From Neocallimastix lanati (nom. inval.) (lineage: Eukaryota; Neocallimastigomycota; Neocallimastigomycetes; Neocallimastigales; Neocallimastigaceae), in assembly GCA_016946835.1 (NCBI GenBank), contig JACVTC010000056.1, positions 485,001-522,500 of the forward strand: a DNA stretch of 37,500 nt, in the 5' to 3' direction. Made by a program: the position numbers and the translations under genes. Under the pieces are notes generated by a model. The model saw only the letters and a list, made by a program, of their open reading frames with translations, was not told where the DNA came from and made no database searches. Of this stretch, positions 1 to 12,500 are shown piece after piece; the stretch's first letter is position 1, and each line of letters starts with the position of its first letter.

Positions 1-18
1 AATAATAATAATAATTAT

Positions 19-72
<54 letters not shown>
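1..72. repeat. (AAT)n microsatellite at left edge
   Basis: A near-perfect trinucleotide AAT/ATA repeat with one interruption. It lies within the intron that follows the Tudor exon ending at 79, so the next exon of that gene is outside the window. Confidence 0.9.
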
Positions 73-73
<1 letters not shown>

Positions 74-78
74 TTTAC

Positions 79-3000
79 CTTTCCAATTTTTATTATTTCT
101 GCTTTATAAAATTCAGTAGATAATTCGTTATCTTCAAATCGATATAATGAATAAATTTTATCATACTTATTAAAATTATTTGGACTATAATTTTCATATT
201 TTTTATAATCAATAATTTTTTCTTCCGGTATCATCCATGTATCTGGTATTTCCTTATCTGTATCAACATCTTTTACAATATATCTATATCAAAGTCATGT
301 TAATAATTATAATATTAGTAATAATAATAATATTAGTATTAACATAAATAGAAACAGCTATAATATAATTATTATGATAATAATTATAATTATAATAATA
401 TTAATGGTGATGATGTTTATAAATATTTATTATTTGTATCAACTTTTTTAAAATTTAAAATATATTATTAATATTAATTATATATATATATTTTAATTTA
501 ATATTTACGTTTTCTTCTGAGGAAGATATTTGTCAATTAATACTACATAACAACGTTTTTCCGAACTATAACCATTGGATAAGTTTCTAACTGAAACCCA
601 ACAAGCTACTCTATCTCCTACATTAAATTTCTTTTTTTCTTCATTTACTAATATATTAAATTATATACAATTGACCATTGATATAATTATTAAATAATAA
701 ATATACATATATAAATATATATATATATATATGAAAAGGTTATATTATTAATATTATTAATATTATTATTAATATTAATATTATTATTATTATTTTTATT
801 ATTATAAAAATTGAAAATTAGAATATTTATAAAATAATAATGATACAGAAATAAATATATAAATAAACAAATAAATAAGTAAATAAATAATTAAAATAAA
901 TAAAGAATTTTTTTAATTATATACCTTCAACACTTAATTTTTTTGAATTAGATCTCGTTATTCTTCTTGTTTCTTTTGTTGTTGTTTGAGGTGGAGTAAC
1001 TGCTATAGTATTTTTATTATCTGATGTTTTATTATTTCTAATTCTTTTTGATCTCCTAAGAGTAACATTTTCTTTTTCTTTTTTCATCTGTTTTTCATTT
1101 TCATCTTGATCTTGTTTACTATTTTTTAAAGAATTTACTGTTTCACTGTTTTCATCACTTTCACTTTTATTTTCATCATTTTCATCATTTTCATCATCTT
1201 TATTTACTCTTTCTTCTTTTTCTTCTTCTTCTTCTTCATCTTCATCTTCATTATCTTCATCTTTCTTATTTTCTTCTTTTCTATTATATTTGCTTTTATT
1301 TTTCTTTTTTGAATTTTTAAGTATATTATTTTTTTTGGGTATATCGACTTCCATATTTTGTTTATATAAAATTTCATTTCCGCTTTCTCCATTTTCAATA
1401 TCAATATCTGAACCATTTTCATTTCCACTATGATGACCATGACCATCATTGATTTGCTCTTTATCTTTCTTTAATTTTACTTCTTTTTCTTTGTGTTTTT
1501 CTTCTTGTTCATCTTCTTGCTGCTCTTCATCATCCTTCTTTATTTTATTTCTATTTCTATTTTTATTTTTATTTCTTTTATTTTCTTTATTATTGTATAT
1601 TAATTTTCCTTTTTCATTAAACTCATCTTCTTCTCCATCATCATTTTCTTCTTTTTTAACTTTATTAACATCAGCTTTACTCTTTTTATTCTCTTCTGTA
1701 TTTTTTATTTCTTTTTCTTCAATTTTGATATTCTCATTTCTTATTTTTTCTTTATTTTTTTCTATTTCAGAACTTTCATTTGAGCTTTTAATCTCCATTT
1801 TGACTTCTTTTTTAATATTATATTTATTTTCTTCATCATCTCCATCTATTTCCATATCAGAACTGTTCTCACTTTCTGATTTTCTATCTGTAAGATATTC
1901 TTTTTTATCATTACTATCTTCTAAGAACTTTTCATTTTTACTTTGACTATCAATATCAATATTATTTTCTTTTTTCTCTTTTGTACCTTGACTATTTTTG
2001 TCACTTTCATTAGCATTATTTTTAATTACAAATTTAATTTTTGGTAATATTATATCATTGTCTGTACTATTTCTGTTAGTCACATTAGTATTTGAATTTT
2101 CATTATTTTTTGCTTCAATCTGTAATTTATCATTATTAGATTCCATTTTGTTTATTTCTTTCTCTTTCTCTTTTTCTTGTTCCTTTTCTTTAATTATATC
2201 TTTCACTATATCTTTAACTATAGCTTTATCTTTATCTTTAGTATTATCTTTACTTATTTCCTTTTCTTTTGTTTTATTATTATTATTATTATTATTACTA
2301 TTACTACTATTATCAATTTCTGTATCTTTTTTATTTTTATTTTCTATTGTTTCTACTGCTTTTGATAATGCATCTATAATATTACTTTTATACTTTGATT
2401 CTAAATATTCTTTTTTAATAAAATCACTTGTACTTTTAAAATTTCTAGTTTCCATTTCTATTTCTTTCATAATATAAGAATGAAGTTTTGCTTTTTCCCA
2501 TGTTTTAATAGCATTCTCAAAAGATATACTTTCTCCTTTACTATCATAGGAATCTCTTAACGTCATTTTTTTCATGGTATCTATTGATTCCTTTATTTGT
2601 TCTTCTAAATTTTTTATTTCAGAACTTTCTTTAAATTTATTGAGTATCATTTTTCTTATGCTATCAAATAAACCTGTTCTTTTAAATTCATTTATAACAT
2701 CTGTAGGATTTATATTTTTATATTTCGGTATTACAACTTTATTCTCTTCCTCTTCCTCTTCTTTCTTTATTTCAGTTCTATTTTTTAACATATATCTACT
2801 ATTTCGTGATTGACTCTCATTTCTATGATAAGAATATGAATCTCTTCTAGACCTCCTATATCTAGGTCCTTTATCGGAATATTTTTTTCTACCTGAGAAA
2901 AAACTGTCTGTATATTTTGGATTGTCACCATATTTACTTGAGAAATGTTTTGAATGTTTTTTATACATTCGAGATTTTGAATCATAGTCATAATCATAAT

Positions 3001-3922
3001 TATAGTCATAATCATAATCATAATCGTAATCATATTCATAACGTTTATCATATTTATTTGGTTTATCCGTATAAGGGTATTTATCTGAACTATCTTTATT
3101 TAAATAATGATAGGTATCTGAATATCCATATTTTTCTGCATCTTTACTTGGATAATGATAATTTTCAGAAAAGCCATATTTATCATCTTTATAATAATAG
3201 GTATCTTTTGAGTCTTTTTTTGAATAGTAATATGTATCTTTATTGTCTTTTCCTTGATAATTATAAGAAGGTGGATTTGAATGTTTATATTTATATCTTC
3301 CTTTAGAATAATTATCCATAAAATATCCTGCATTTTTATATTTACTGTCATGATTACTATAATAATAATTCATTTTAATATGTTCTTTTCCTTTATCACT
3401 AATATTAGTACTATCGTAATATGAGTTAATTTCGGAATTTTTATTTGATATAAGTAATTGGGAAGAGGAGGGAATAATTTTTTGATTCATTGAAATTGAT
3501 AAATTATCAGATTCTAATATCATATTTTTAGGAGATTTCTGTTCATTATTATTAAAAGTATTAATAATGTTACCATCATCTTTTATATTATGTGAATTAG
3601 AATTTCCAGAATTATCTAATATTGAATGTGGAGGTGATGGAGGAGGTGGAGGTGGTTGTGAAGGTAATGGAGGAGGTGGAGGAGGTGGTTGTTGTGGTAA
3701 TGGGGGAGGATTTACCATTGGAAGCATTACTGCAGCATTATTTTTTATAATAAAATTAGGTTTTGGTAATTGTTGAGATATTGGAGGAGGAGGAGGTTGT
3801 GGTTGAGGTTGTGAAGGAAGAGGGGGAGGGGGAGGTTGTTGAGGTTGAGGTGGTGGTGGTGGTGGATAAGGGCTTGAATAGTATGGTGGTACTGGAATAT
3901 AATTAATATATCCCGGATCCAT
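79..3922 (-). CDS. Shg1/BOD1-domain protein fused to SGF29-like tandem Tudor (C-terminus off window)
   Basis: Proposed exons, minus strand: 3922-925, 647-509 and 283-79, with the next exon beyond the left edge. Together they give 1114 residues in one frame. The start codon at 3922 opens a Pro-rich segment (about residues 20-100), then a Tyr/Asp repeat (about 294-313) and an Arg/Ser patch. At about 403-525 comes NPTDVINEFKRTGLFD followed by a helical region, which resembles the Shg1/BOD1 domain of Set1 COMPASS subunits. A long Lys/Glu/Asp-rich stretch ends in a basic LRRSKRIRNNK segment. The first exon would stop at 917 if unspliced, but G|GTATAT at 925/924 is a good donor and rejoins in frame. 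The downstream exons read VGDRVACW, then KYDKIYSLYRFED and STEFYKAEII, which fits an SGF29-type tandem Tudor. In known proteins SGF29 is the SAGA reader of H3K4 methylation and Shg1 belongs to the H3K4 methyltransferase. The Shg1 call is fairly good. The fusion is inferred from splicing, and two separate genes remain possible. Confidence 0.66.
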
Positions 3923-4005
3923 TTTGTAATTTTAAAATTATAAATTTTTATTTTTTAATTTTATTTTTAATTTTAATTTTTATTTTTATTTTTTTGAAAT
4001 TTCTT

Positions 4006-4007
<2 letters not shown>

Positions 4008-4048
<41 letters not shown>
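4008..4048. repeat. Poly-T tract (41 nt) upstream of the Shg1-domain gene
   Basis: An uninterrupted run of 41 T about 85 nt upstream of the start codon at 3922, which is a poly-A tract in the direction of that gene. Long dA:dT tracts at this distance commonly exclude nucleosomes at fungal promoters. That role is inferred here. Confidence 0.6.
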
Positions 4049-4051
<3 letters not shown>

Positions 4052-5415
4052 TATTTTAATATATATTTATATATATATAATGAATATATAATATTGGTAT
4101 AAAATAAAAATTTAAAATTTAATTTTAAATATTATTAAAAAATAAACAATAATTAATACAAATAATAAGAATTTTAGTGAAATACTTATAAATTTAGCAT
4201 ATTTATTATTATTTATTTAATATATATTATTTATTTATTTATTTATTATTTATTTATTATTTATTTATTATTTATATATTTTCAGAAAAAAAAAAAATAT
4301 ATATATATATATATATATTATTAATATTAAATAAAATTAAATAAATTAAATTTAATAAATAAATAAATAAAAAAAAAAAAAAAAATAAGAATAAAAATAA
4401 AAATAAAAACAAAAATTGAAACTAAAAAAAATAAATAAAAAAAGTTAAGAAAATATATCAAATAAGTTGTTATATAAAATGTTCATATCCATATAATTAA
4501 AAAAGTAATTAGAAAATAAAATTTTCAAAAATATTCATTTTTAATACTTTCTATAAATATTATTAATGTTTTCATGATCAATAAAATTATAAAATGACTA
4601 TAATGGTTTAATAGTAATATTAAATAAAATAGTAGATATAACTAATATTTTTATTAGACATAAAATATATGAATATTAGTTTATTAATATTATATAAGGA
4701 AAAAATAATATGGTATTTTAATTAATAAAAAAAATTTATTTGAATTTGGAGATTATCTAAAAAAATGTTAATAATTAAATAATGTACCTTAAGTTAAAAT
4801 GATATATTTTAGTATAATAAAAATATAAACTAATACTATTAAAAAAAAAAAAAAGTTGAGGATGAAATAATAACTGTCTTTCAAATTAATATTTGGGTCT
4901 TTATAGAAAATTTCGTAAAAACTAAAGAACACATTGTTTATTATATAATTTTTATTTTAAAAGTTTATTTATTTGTACTATAAAGAATCAATATTAACAC
5001 ATGTACAAAAATATTATTTCATATATTTCTAAATTTAAAATAATTTTAATTAATAAATCAATACTAAAAATTAAAACGAATTCTTTTTTGGACATAAATA
5101 TCATGTATGTTTTTTGATTTTTTTTTTTTCTTTATAAGTCATTTTATAGGAACAATTACAATTATTTATTTATCAAAAGATAATTTTTATTTTAAATGAT
5201 TTCCTTTTTCCTTTATAATTTTACATTATGTATTATGTAAATATACTTTATTAATTTCTAATGTATCTTAAGAAATTGGGAAAAGTAGCTTTTTTGAATT
5301 TTTCGTTATTACCGATTAACCGATTAATTAGTATCTATTAACAAAAATATTGTTTACTTTTTTTGCTATAAAATGTTTTTATTGAACTTTTTTTTTTTTT
5401 TTAAATGTTAATTAT

Positions 5416-5457
<42 letters not shown>

Positions 5458-5589
5458 AAAAAACACACGATTAATAAAAAAATAAATATTATTTATCCAA
5501 TTAGAACATAATAATAATAATATTTTAAATAGTAATGTAAAATAAAGGTAGTATTCATAATAAAATGTATATACAAATTCAGAAAAAAA

Positions 5590-5960
5590 GTTCATATGCA
5601 ACGAATTTCACTTCTTGATTATAATATTTCTGTTTAAAGGAATTCGTATTCCGGATTAGGGTTTAAATGACTATCTGAAAGAAATTATGATCTCCTCTTT
5701 CAGAGGTATTGGTCTTGATAGCCTGGTCAATTTTTTTTTTTTTAGACTAGGAAGAGAATACACTTCCATTGCTTTATTAAATAGATTGTCAAATAAAAAA
5801 AAAAAAAAAAACCACATTCAAATACTTTAAATGTTACAGTTAGAAATTAGTTGAATATACTGTATTATAGTATATATATCATAGTTGTATATTATATGTG
5901 TGTGTATGCAGTACATATGAGTATGATTATAGCTTTAAGAGTTCATATATGCTATAATAG
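5590..5960. other. Higher-complexity segment with inverted repeats, possible noncoding RNA
   Basis: This segment has visibly more G/C than its surroundings and no sensible coding frame. It contains a hairpin of GGAAT and ATTCC at 5639-5652. A perfect 9-bp inverted repeat pairs TCTGAAAGA (5674-5682) with TCTTTCAGA (5696-5704). An alternative stem, CCTCT with AGAGG, spans 5694-5706. A T tract follows near 5731 and could act as a Pol III-type terminator. A further 8-bp inverted repeat joins ATTATAGC (5926-5933) and GCTATAAT (5951-5958). I looked for tRNA and U1, U2, U4, U5, U6, U12 and U6atac landmarks and found none. It could be an unannotated RNA, a UTR element or an eroded sequence. Confidence 0.3.
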
Positions 5961-6175
5961 GTTAGTGGTCATTCATCTATTACAATATACTAAATATTCT
6001 GTTTAATGTAACATACTGTTATAGTGATATATAGCAATAAGTACATATTAGATACATATTTCATACATAACTGTATGGGTTTTAATAATTAAAGATGTAC
6101 ACTATATATATTAAAGCACTCTTTTAATCATATTAGATTATTAAATATATTTTTATTTAAATATGAAAATTATTC

Positions 6176-6200
6176 GATATACATAAATTTTTATAATTTT

Positions 6201-6250
<50 letters not shown>

Positions 6251-6409
6251 ATATACATTTTTGATTTTTTTTGATATACATTTTTATTTTTTTTTTTTTT
6301 TTTGATATACATTTTAATCCTTATTTTTTATTTTTAATATACATTTAATTCATTTAATTATTATTATCTTTATTTTTGATACATTTTAATTATTTTTTAT
6401 TGATATACA
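6176..6409 (-). repeat. Cluster of GATATACA repeats (TGTATATC on minus strand) in the myosin 3' flank
   Basis: GATATACA occurs at 6176, 6250, 6273, 6304 and 6402, with variants AATATACA at 6336 and GATACA at 6378, separated by T tracts. Read in the myosin direction this is TGTATATC in A-rich context, within 150-380 nt after the stop codon and so probably in the 3' UTR. The core TGTA-TA resembles, but does not exactly match, the PUF/Pumilio RNA-binding consensus TGTANATA. Confidence 0.6.
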
Positions 6410-6556
6410 TTTTACTACTTCAATTGAATAGTCTATATATTTTGATATTTTGGATATTCTTAATATTTTTTAATTTTTAATATTTTGAATTTTCTCTATA
6501 TATATAATTATATATTAGATTTTGTTTAATAAAAAAATACTTCTTAATTATTCTAT

Positions 6557-9500
6557 TTAAATAGCATTGATTCTGGCCTTTAACTTCTCATTCTCTTTCT
6601 CGAATCTTGAAGCACGTTCACGTTGTTCATTAGCTTCACGTTCAATTCTACGTTTAGCAATTTGTAAGTTACTTTCAGATAATTCAAGTTCTTCAATTTG
6701 AGCCTTCATCTTCTTTATCTTACTTTCGTTTCTTTCCATATCTTCTTCATATTTAGTCTTATACTTCTCTTTCTCTTGTAATTGGTTCTGTAAGTCACGA
6801 ATAGTTCTTTCAGTCTTACGAGCATTTTGTAATAATTGCATCTTTTCTTTAGACTCATTTTCAAGTTGTTGTGAAACATCATCAAGACGAGCTTGAATTC
6901 TTGAAATATTTCTAGAGTTATCGTTAAGAGCGCAGGCTTCTAATTCAGAAATACGAGAATTAAGTTCCTTAACTTGCTTTTCAAGGGCAATCTTCGAACG
7001 TTCTAAATCAAGAGATATTTGCTTCTCTTTCTCCAATTCAGAATGTACTCCATCTTGTTCAGAACTCTTCTTTCTCAATTCTTCAATAGTATTGTTGTAT
7101 TCATCTTGTTGTTCATCTAATTTAGATTGAAGTTCATTAAGTTGAGTTTCCATAGTTTGGTTATTACGTTCAAGGTTTTGCTTAGCCTTAGATAATTGTA
7201 ATGTTTGTTCATTAAGGTCTTCAACTTGAGCTTCAAGAGTCTTCTTTGACTTTTCAGCAATGTTCAACTTAACTTCAGCATCTTCAAGATTTGTCTTCAT
7301 ATCTCTTAATTTGGCGCTAATAGCATTCTTTTGGTTTTCAAGTTCGTCACTACGAGCAACAGCTTCATCCTTCTTTTTAGTAATTTCATCGATTCTGTTT
7401 TCTAACTTTTCCTTATCCTTCTTCCAAGCTTGTAATTCACGACGATCCTTCTCCCATTCAGCGGAAATGTCGTTAATTTGTGTTTCAAGGTTCTTCTTGG
7501 TTTCCTTAAGCGTTAAAACTGAAGCTCTTTCCATTTCAAGTTCGGTAGCTAAGTTTTGGTTTTCCTTTAATAACTTCTTTCTAGTGTTTTCAATAATTTC
7601 ATCACGTTCATTGATTTCATTTTGGTACTTATTGGTGTTAGATTCAAGTTCTTGTTGAAGGTTTTGCTTCATTAATACAAGATCTTGCATATCTTGAGAA
7701 TCTTCTTCCATCTTTTCTTGGAGATCTTGTAATTGATCTTCTAATTGCTTGTACTTTTCTTCATATTGCTTAAGATCCTTAGCAGAATCTTGTAAGGTTT
7801 CTTCCATTTCCTTAAGTTGTAATTTAAGAGAACCTTCAGCCTTTTCAGCCTTAATTAAGTTCAATTCAGCTTGATCTAATTTAGAAATAGCACCATCATA
7901 TTTAGTCTTTAAGGCATCGTATGATTCACTTAATCCTTGACTCTTCATTTGTTCTTGACTTAATTGAGATTCAAGATCCTTAACATCAGCAGCAAGCTTT
8001 TTACGTTGGTTAATTTCTTCATTCTTAGCAATAACTTCTTGATCAAGGCTGTTCTTTAATTCATCATTTTCATCAGTTATCATCTTCTTTTGCTTTTCTA
8101 ATAAGGCAATAGTCTTATCCTTGTCTTCAAGATCTTGTTCCTTAATTCTCTTATCAGCGAATAATGCTTTTCTAGAATCTTCTAACTTTTCAATCTTCTC
8201 TTCAAATTCTGCCTTAATCTTATTCTTGATTTCATCAATATTAGCAGCACTACTCTTCTCTTGGGCATCTCTTAAGTCATCTTCCATTTCTTCTAAACGT
8301 TCAGTTAAGTCTCTATTTTGCTTTTCAAGGTTCTTCTTAGCATCACTTAATGAATCCTTTTCAGTTAAGACTTGTTCATATTCAGCATTAAGAGATTCTA
8401 ATTGAGCGTCAACTTGTTTCTTAGCTCTCTTTAAGGCATCAAGTTCTTCAGCAATCTTTTCTTTTTCGCTTTGAATATTATTAGACTTTTGTTCTTGAAT
8501 ACGAGTCAATTCTTCAAAGTTCTTGCAATCCTTTTCCTTACTTTCTAATTTACTATTAAGTTCTTTAATAAGAGCTTCTAACTTCTTATTAGACTTCTCT
8601 ATTTCGGCCTTATTCTTAGTACTCATTTCAGCATTGCTAGAAGCATTAGCAATTTCATTTTCTAATCTCTTCTTTGCCTTAATTAATTCATTCTTAGCAG
8701 CGATTTCTTCATCAAGTTGTTCACCCAATGAGTTAACTTCTTTGTACAACATCTTTCTGGTTTCCTCCATTTGATTATCTTTGTCAACCATATCTTGTTC
8801 AGCTTTTTGCTTATACTTAAGGAATTGTTGTTCAATGACTTTCTTTCCTTCTTCAGCCTTATCCTTTTGTGATGTCATTTCTTCGAGTTGTTCCTTAAGT
8901 TCAGCAAGTTGACTTTCTAAGCCACGGTTGGCCTTTTCTAAGTCATGAATATTGTTACTAGTTGTACTATCGTTAATTAAAGATTGTAATTCATTTTCTA
9001 AATCATTCTTCTTACGATTAACGGTATCGTAGTTGTGCTTTAAGTTTTCAAGTTCATCGTTTAAGGAATCAATAGTAGATTGAAGTTTCTTAGTTTGAGA
9101 TTCTGTAAGAGCATGTTCACGTTGTTCACTTTCTAATTGTTGAGTAACTTGGCTGAGTTGGTTTTCAGCATTCTTAGTCGCTCTTTCAGCAGCTCTGGAA
9201 ACATCGTGTTCATGTTCAACTTCATGCTTCAAATCTTCAATTTCAGCGACCAAACGAGACTTTGTCTTTTCTAATGTTTGGTTGCTGTTTTCAGCAAGAA
9301 CTAATTTGTCCTTAACTTCAGCAAGTTCCTTTTCAAGCTTCTTCTTAGAAGAATCAAGTTCATCAACCTTGTCTTTGTTTTCTTTGTTGAACTTTTCTTT
9401 GTATGCATCAAATTCACTACTCTTTTGAGCTAATTTTCTTTGAAGATCATTATTATTAGCTTCAAGTTCATCGTATTGTTGTTGTAATTCATTAATGTTA

Positions 9501-12500
9501 TTATTGAGCTTATTCTTAGCATCTTCCAAAATTTTCTTTTTATTAACTTCTTCTTCTAATTCATTCTGTAAGTTTTCAGCTTGCTTCTTGAATTGAATCT
9601 TTTCACGTTCAAGAGTTTGGTTCTTGCTTTCAAGTTCATCAGCACGAGTGTTTAAGTTTTGAATTTGTTTTTCATTGGAACTCTTTGAAACAATTAAATC
9701 GTTTAATTGGCTTTCAATTTCTTCAGAATGCTTTTGAGAATCTTGAAGATTGTTTTCTAATTGACGACAGTTCTTTTCTAATTTAGCAACATTCTTTTCG
9801 GCATCTTCTAACTTTTCAGTTAATTCATTAACACGTTTTTCAAGTGCAGACTTTGCTTGTCTTAAGTTCTCATTTTCATGTTGAAGTTCTTCAATTTCAG
9901 CCTTCAATTTTTCAATTTGAGAATTAGTCTTACGTCTTGTATCTTCTAATTCCTTAGTGGTATCTTCAAGTTGACTCTTCAAACTACTCATTTCAGCTTC
10001 ACGAATCTTTCTAAGTTCATTTTGCTTAGTCTTATCATCATCATTGGCTTGCATAACATCATGAAGGTTTTCAATTTCACCTTCAAGCTTGTTCTTTTGG
10101 GCAATAAGCTTTTGACGTTCAGCCTTTTCATTTTCTAAATCGGCTTCAACTGTTTGAAGCTTAAGAGCAAGTTCTCTTCTAGCCTTTTCAACATTTTCCT
10201 TTTCAGCTTCAGTTTCGTTTATTTGATTTGTCATATCTTCAATACTTTTGTCTCTTTTTTGGACGGAGTTTTCAAGTTCTGCTTTAGCTCTGTTAAGATC
10301 TTCAACAGCTTCTTTAGTTGCCTTTAATTCTTTAGTTACTTCGTTCAACTTTTGAGTAAGTTCCTCCTTGGCCTTTTGTTCGTTTTCTAAGTTGCTTTGA
10401 ATTTCACTAGCATTATTTTGAAGCTTAGCCTTAATCTTTTCTAATTCTGATTCCTTATCGTGAGCTGCACCAAGGTTTAAGTTCAATTCATTCAATTGTT
10501 GTTCTAAGTTCTTCTTTTCACTAGTTAATTTATCAATTTCATCTTTATTGGTTTGAAGATTTTCCTTTAATTGATTAATTAATTGTTCTTCTGCTTGTTT
10601 TTCTTTTTCATACTTTTCAATAGTAATCTTTCCTTGTTCTAATTGATCATTCAATTGCTCAAGATCAGAGTTTAATTTACTATTTTGTTTCTTTGCTTCT
10701 TCATATTGAGACTCCACGTTTTCCAATTCAGTCTTGGCTTCAGTTAATCTATCTTGGATGTCTTGGTTTTGAGTTCTATAGTTCTCTAACATATCATCCT
10801 TTTCGTTCATCATATTTCTTTCACTTTGAAGTTCTTGTTCTAATTGTTGTCTCTTCTGTTCAAGATCGCTGTTAAGAGCTTCAAGTTTACTCTTTTCTTC
10901 AGCTTCCTTAGTAGCCTTAGCTTCCCATTCTTGAGCCAATTCATCTTTCTTCTTTAATTCTTCATCAACTCTTGTAACATTTAATAAAGGCTTAACCTTT
11001 GTGTATAACTTCCACCATGACCATTCCTTAAGAGTAACATAGACTCTAGCGTTCTTTTGAATAATACGAATAGCGTGAAGACGATCAAGAATGATCTTGA
11101 AGTTCTTTCTAGCCTTATAACCTCTCCAGATGGCTTGAATCTTTTTAACGATCTTTGATAATTCAATATCTCTTAATTCTTCTAATTCGGCTAAAACACC
11201 GGCCTTGAAGAAAACTTTACTACTACCCATTCTATACTTTGCCTTATCTAAGTTCAAAGTATCAAGAATGATTTGAGAAGCATGACGACCATCCATGAAA
11301 CCTTCTGGAATATTCTTTTGAGCTAAGATTTCGTAACGTTTTCTGAATTCAGCAAATGGTAATCTGTTTGGGAAACCATTTCTACAAATTCTAATTCCTT
11401 CAAGTACACCATTACATCTAAGTTGTTCAAGAATAAGTGGAATATCTAATTTACCTGGCTTCTTTTCATTGTTTGGAATAATACATCTTACGAAGTGTGG
11501 TTCAGTAGAATATAATTGTTTCATTAAAAGTTGTAATTGTTCTTTGTGTTTGTTAGCTACTGTTCTGAAGGAACCCTTCTTTTGGTTAGTTCTTTGATTA
11601 TTATCAGCTGAATCTAAGTAGTCAGAGAAGAGGTTTGCAACGAAGCTGTTTGAGGAATTAGCGAATAATCTAGTAACATTTTCGTTTAATGGATCCTTGT
11701 TCTTATCAAGCCATCCAGTAACATTATACTTTACATTACCAGCGTAGTGACATAAGATGAAACCATCATCGAATTTTGGAACTTCATATTTATTGGATTT
11801 TCCTTTCCATAATCCATTTAATTTATCAATGAAAGTCTTATCAGTAGCCTTTGGCATAACACATTCTTCATCTAAACAAGAAAGAATACCAATTGGAGAT
11901 GTTTTTTCAATTAAATCAATAGTTGGTTGTAAATCGAGACCGAAATCAATGAATTCCCATTCAATACCTTCTCTTCTGTATTCTTCTTGTTCTAAAATAA
12001 ACATGTGGTGATTAAAGAATTGTTGAAGTTTTTCATTTGTGTAGTTAATACAAAGTTGTTCGAAACTATTCACTTCAAAGATTTCAAAACCAGCAATATC
12101 AAGAACACCAATAAATGTAGTCTTTGAGAAGTCCTTATCTAAAGTTAAGTTAATAGTATCAACTAATTGTTGGAACATTCTTTCATATAATACTCTTGCT
12201 AAAGCTTCAATAGAGTATGTAACTTGTTCTTGATTCTTAGCTTGGGTTACCCAATCTCTACCAGCCTTAATCTTTGGTTTTAATAATCCTCTAACAAAAT
12301 CATCAACATTAATACCCAATAAGTGACAAACCTTTTCGGCAGCAGAAGTATCTGGAAGTTGGGCTTGATCTTGTCTATCATTGACTGGTTTAATGTTACC
12401 AAGATGTAAAACAGCAGCAACAATAGCAAAGAAGTTTAATTGCTTCTCCTTATCAATACCCATAATTCTCATTGATTCCTGAAATTAATAATTAATTTTA

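Larger units (their letters stand above)
3923..6556. other. Intergenic spacer, 2.6 kb, no gene seen
   Basis: This lies between the start of the chromatin gene and the end of the myosin gene, both on the minus strand. It is mostly A/T homopolymers and short repeats, including T tracts at 4008-4048 (41 nt), 5418-5453 (36 nt) and 6204-6249 (46 nt). It therefore holds the chromatin-gene promoter and the myosin 3' UTR. I found no open frame with protein-like composition. Two parts stand out and are listed separately: the hairpin-bearing segment near 5590-5960 and the GATATACA cluster at 6176-6409. Confidence 0.75.

Noticed and set aside
1449-2477. Plus-strand Ser/Phe/Leu-rich open frames opposite the chromatin gene
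   Set aside because: They are complements of Lys/Glu-rich codons, with no signal-peptide logic and no splice context.
5652-5666. Telomere-like TTAGGGTTTA near 5657
   Set aside because: A single unit inside an ordinary spacer, so not a telomeric or interstitial array.
5590-5800. tRNA, snRNA or C/D snoRNA identity for the structured island
   Set aside because: No A/B boxes, no cloverleaf, no U1/U2/U4/U5/U6 or minor snRNA landmarks, and no convincing RTGATGA...CTGA pair were found.
7260-8774. Plus-strand open frames of 83-132 codons inside the myosin gene
   Set aside because: They are antisense shadows of the heptad-rich tail, with Ser/Leu/Phe-biased composition and no independent signals.
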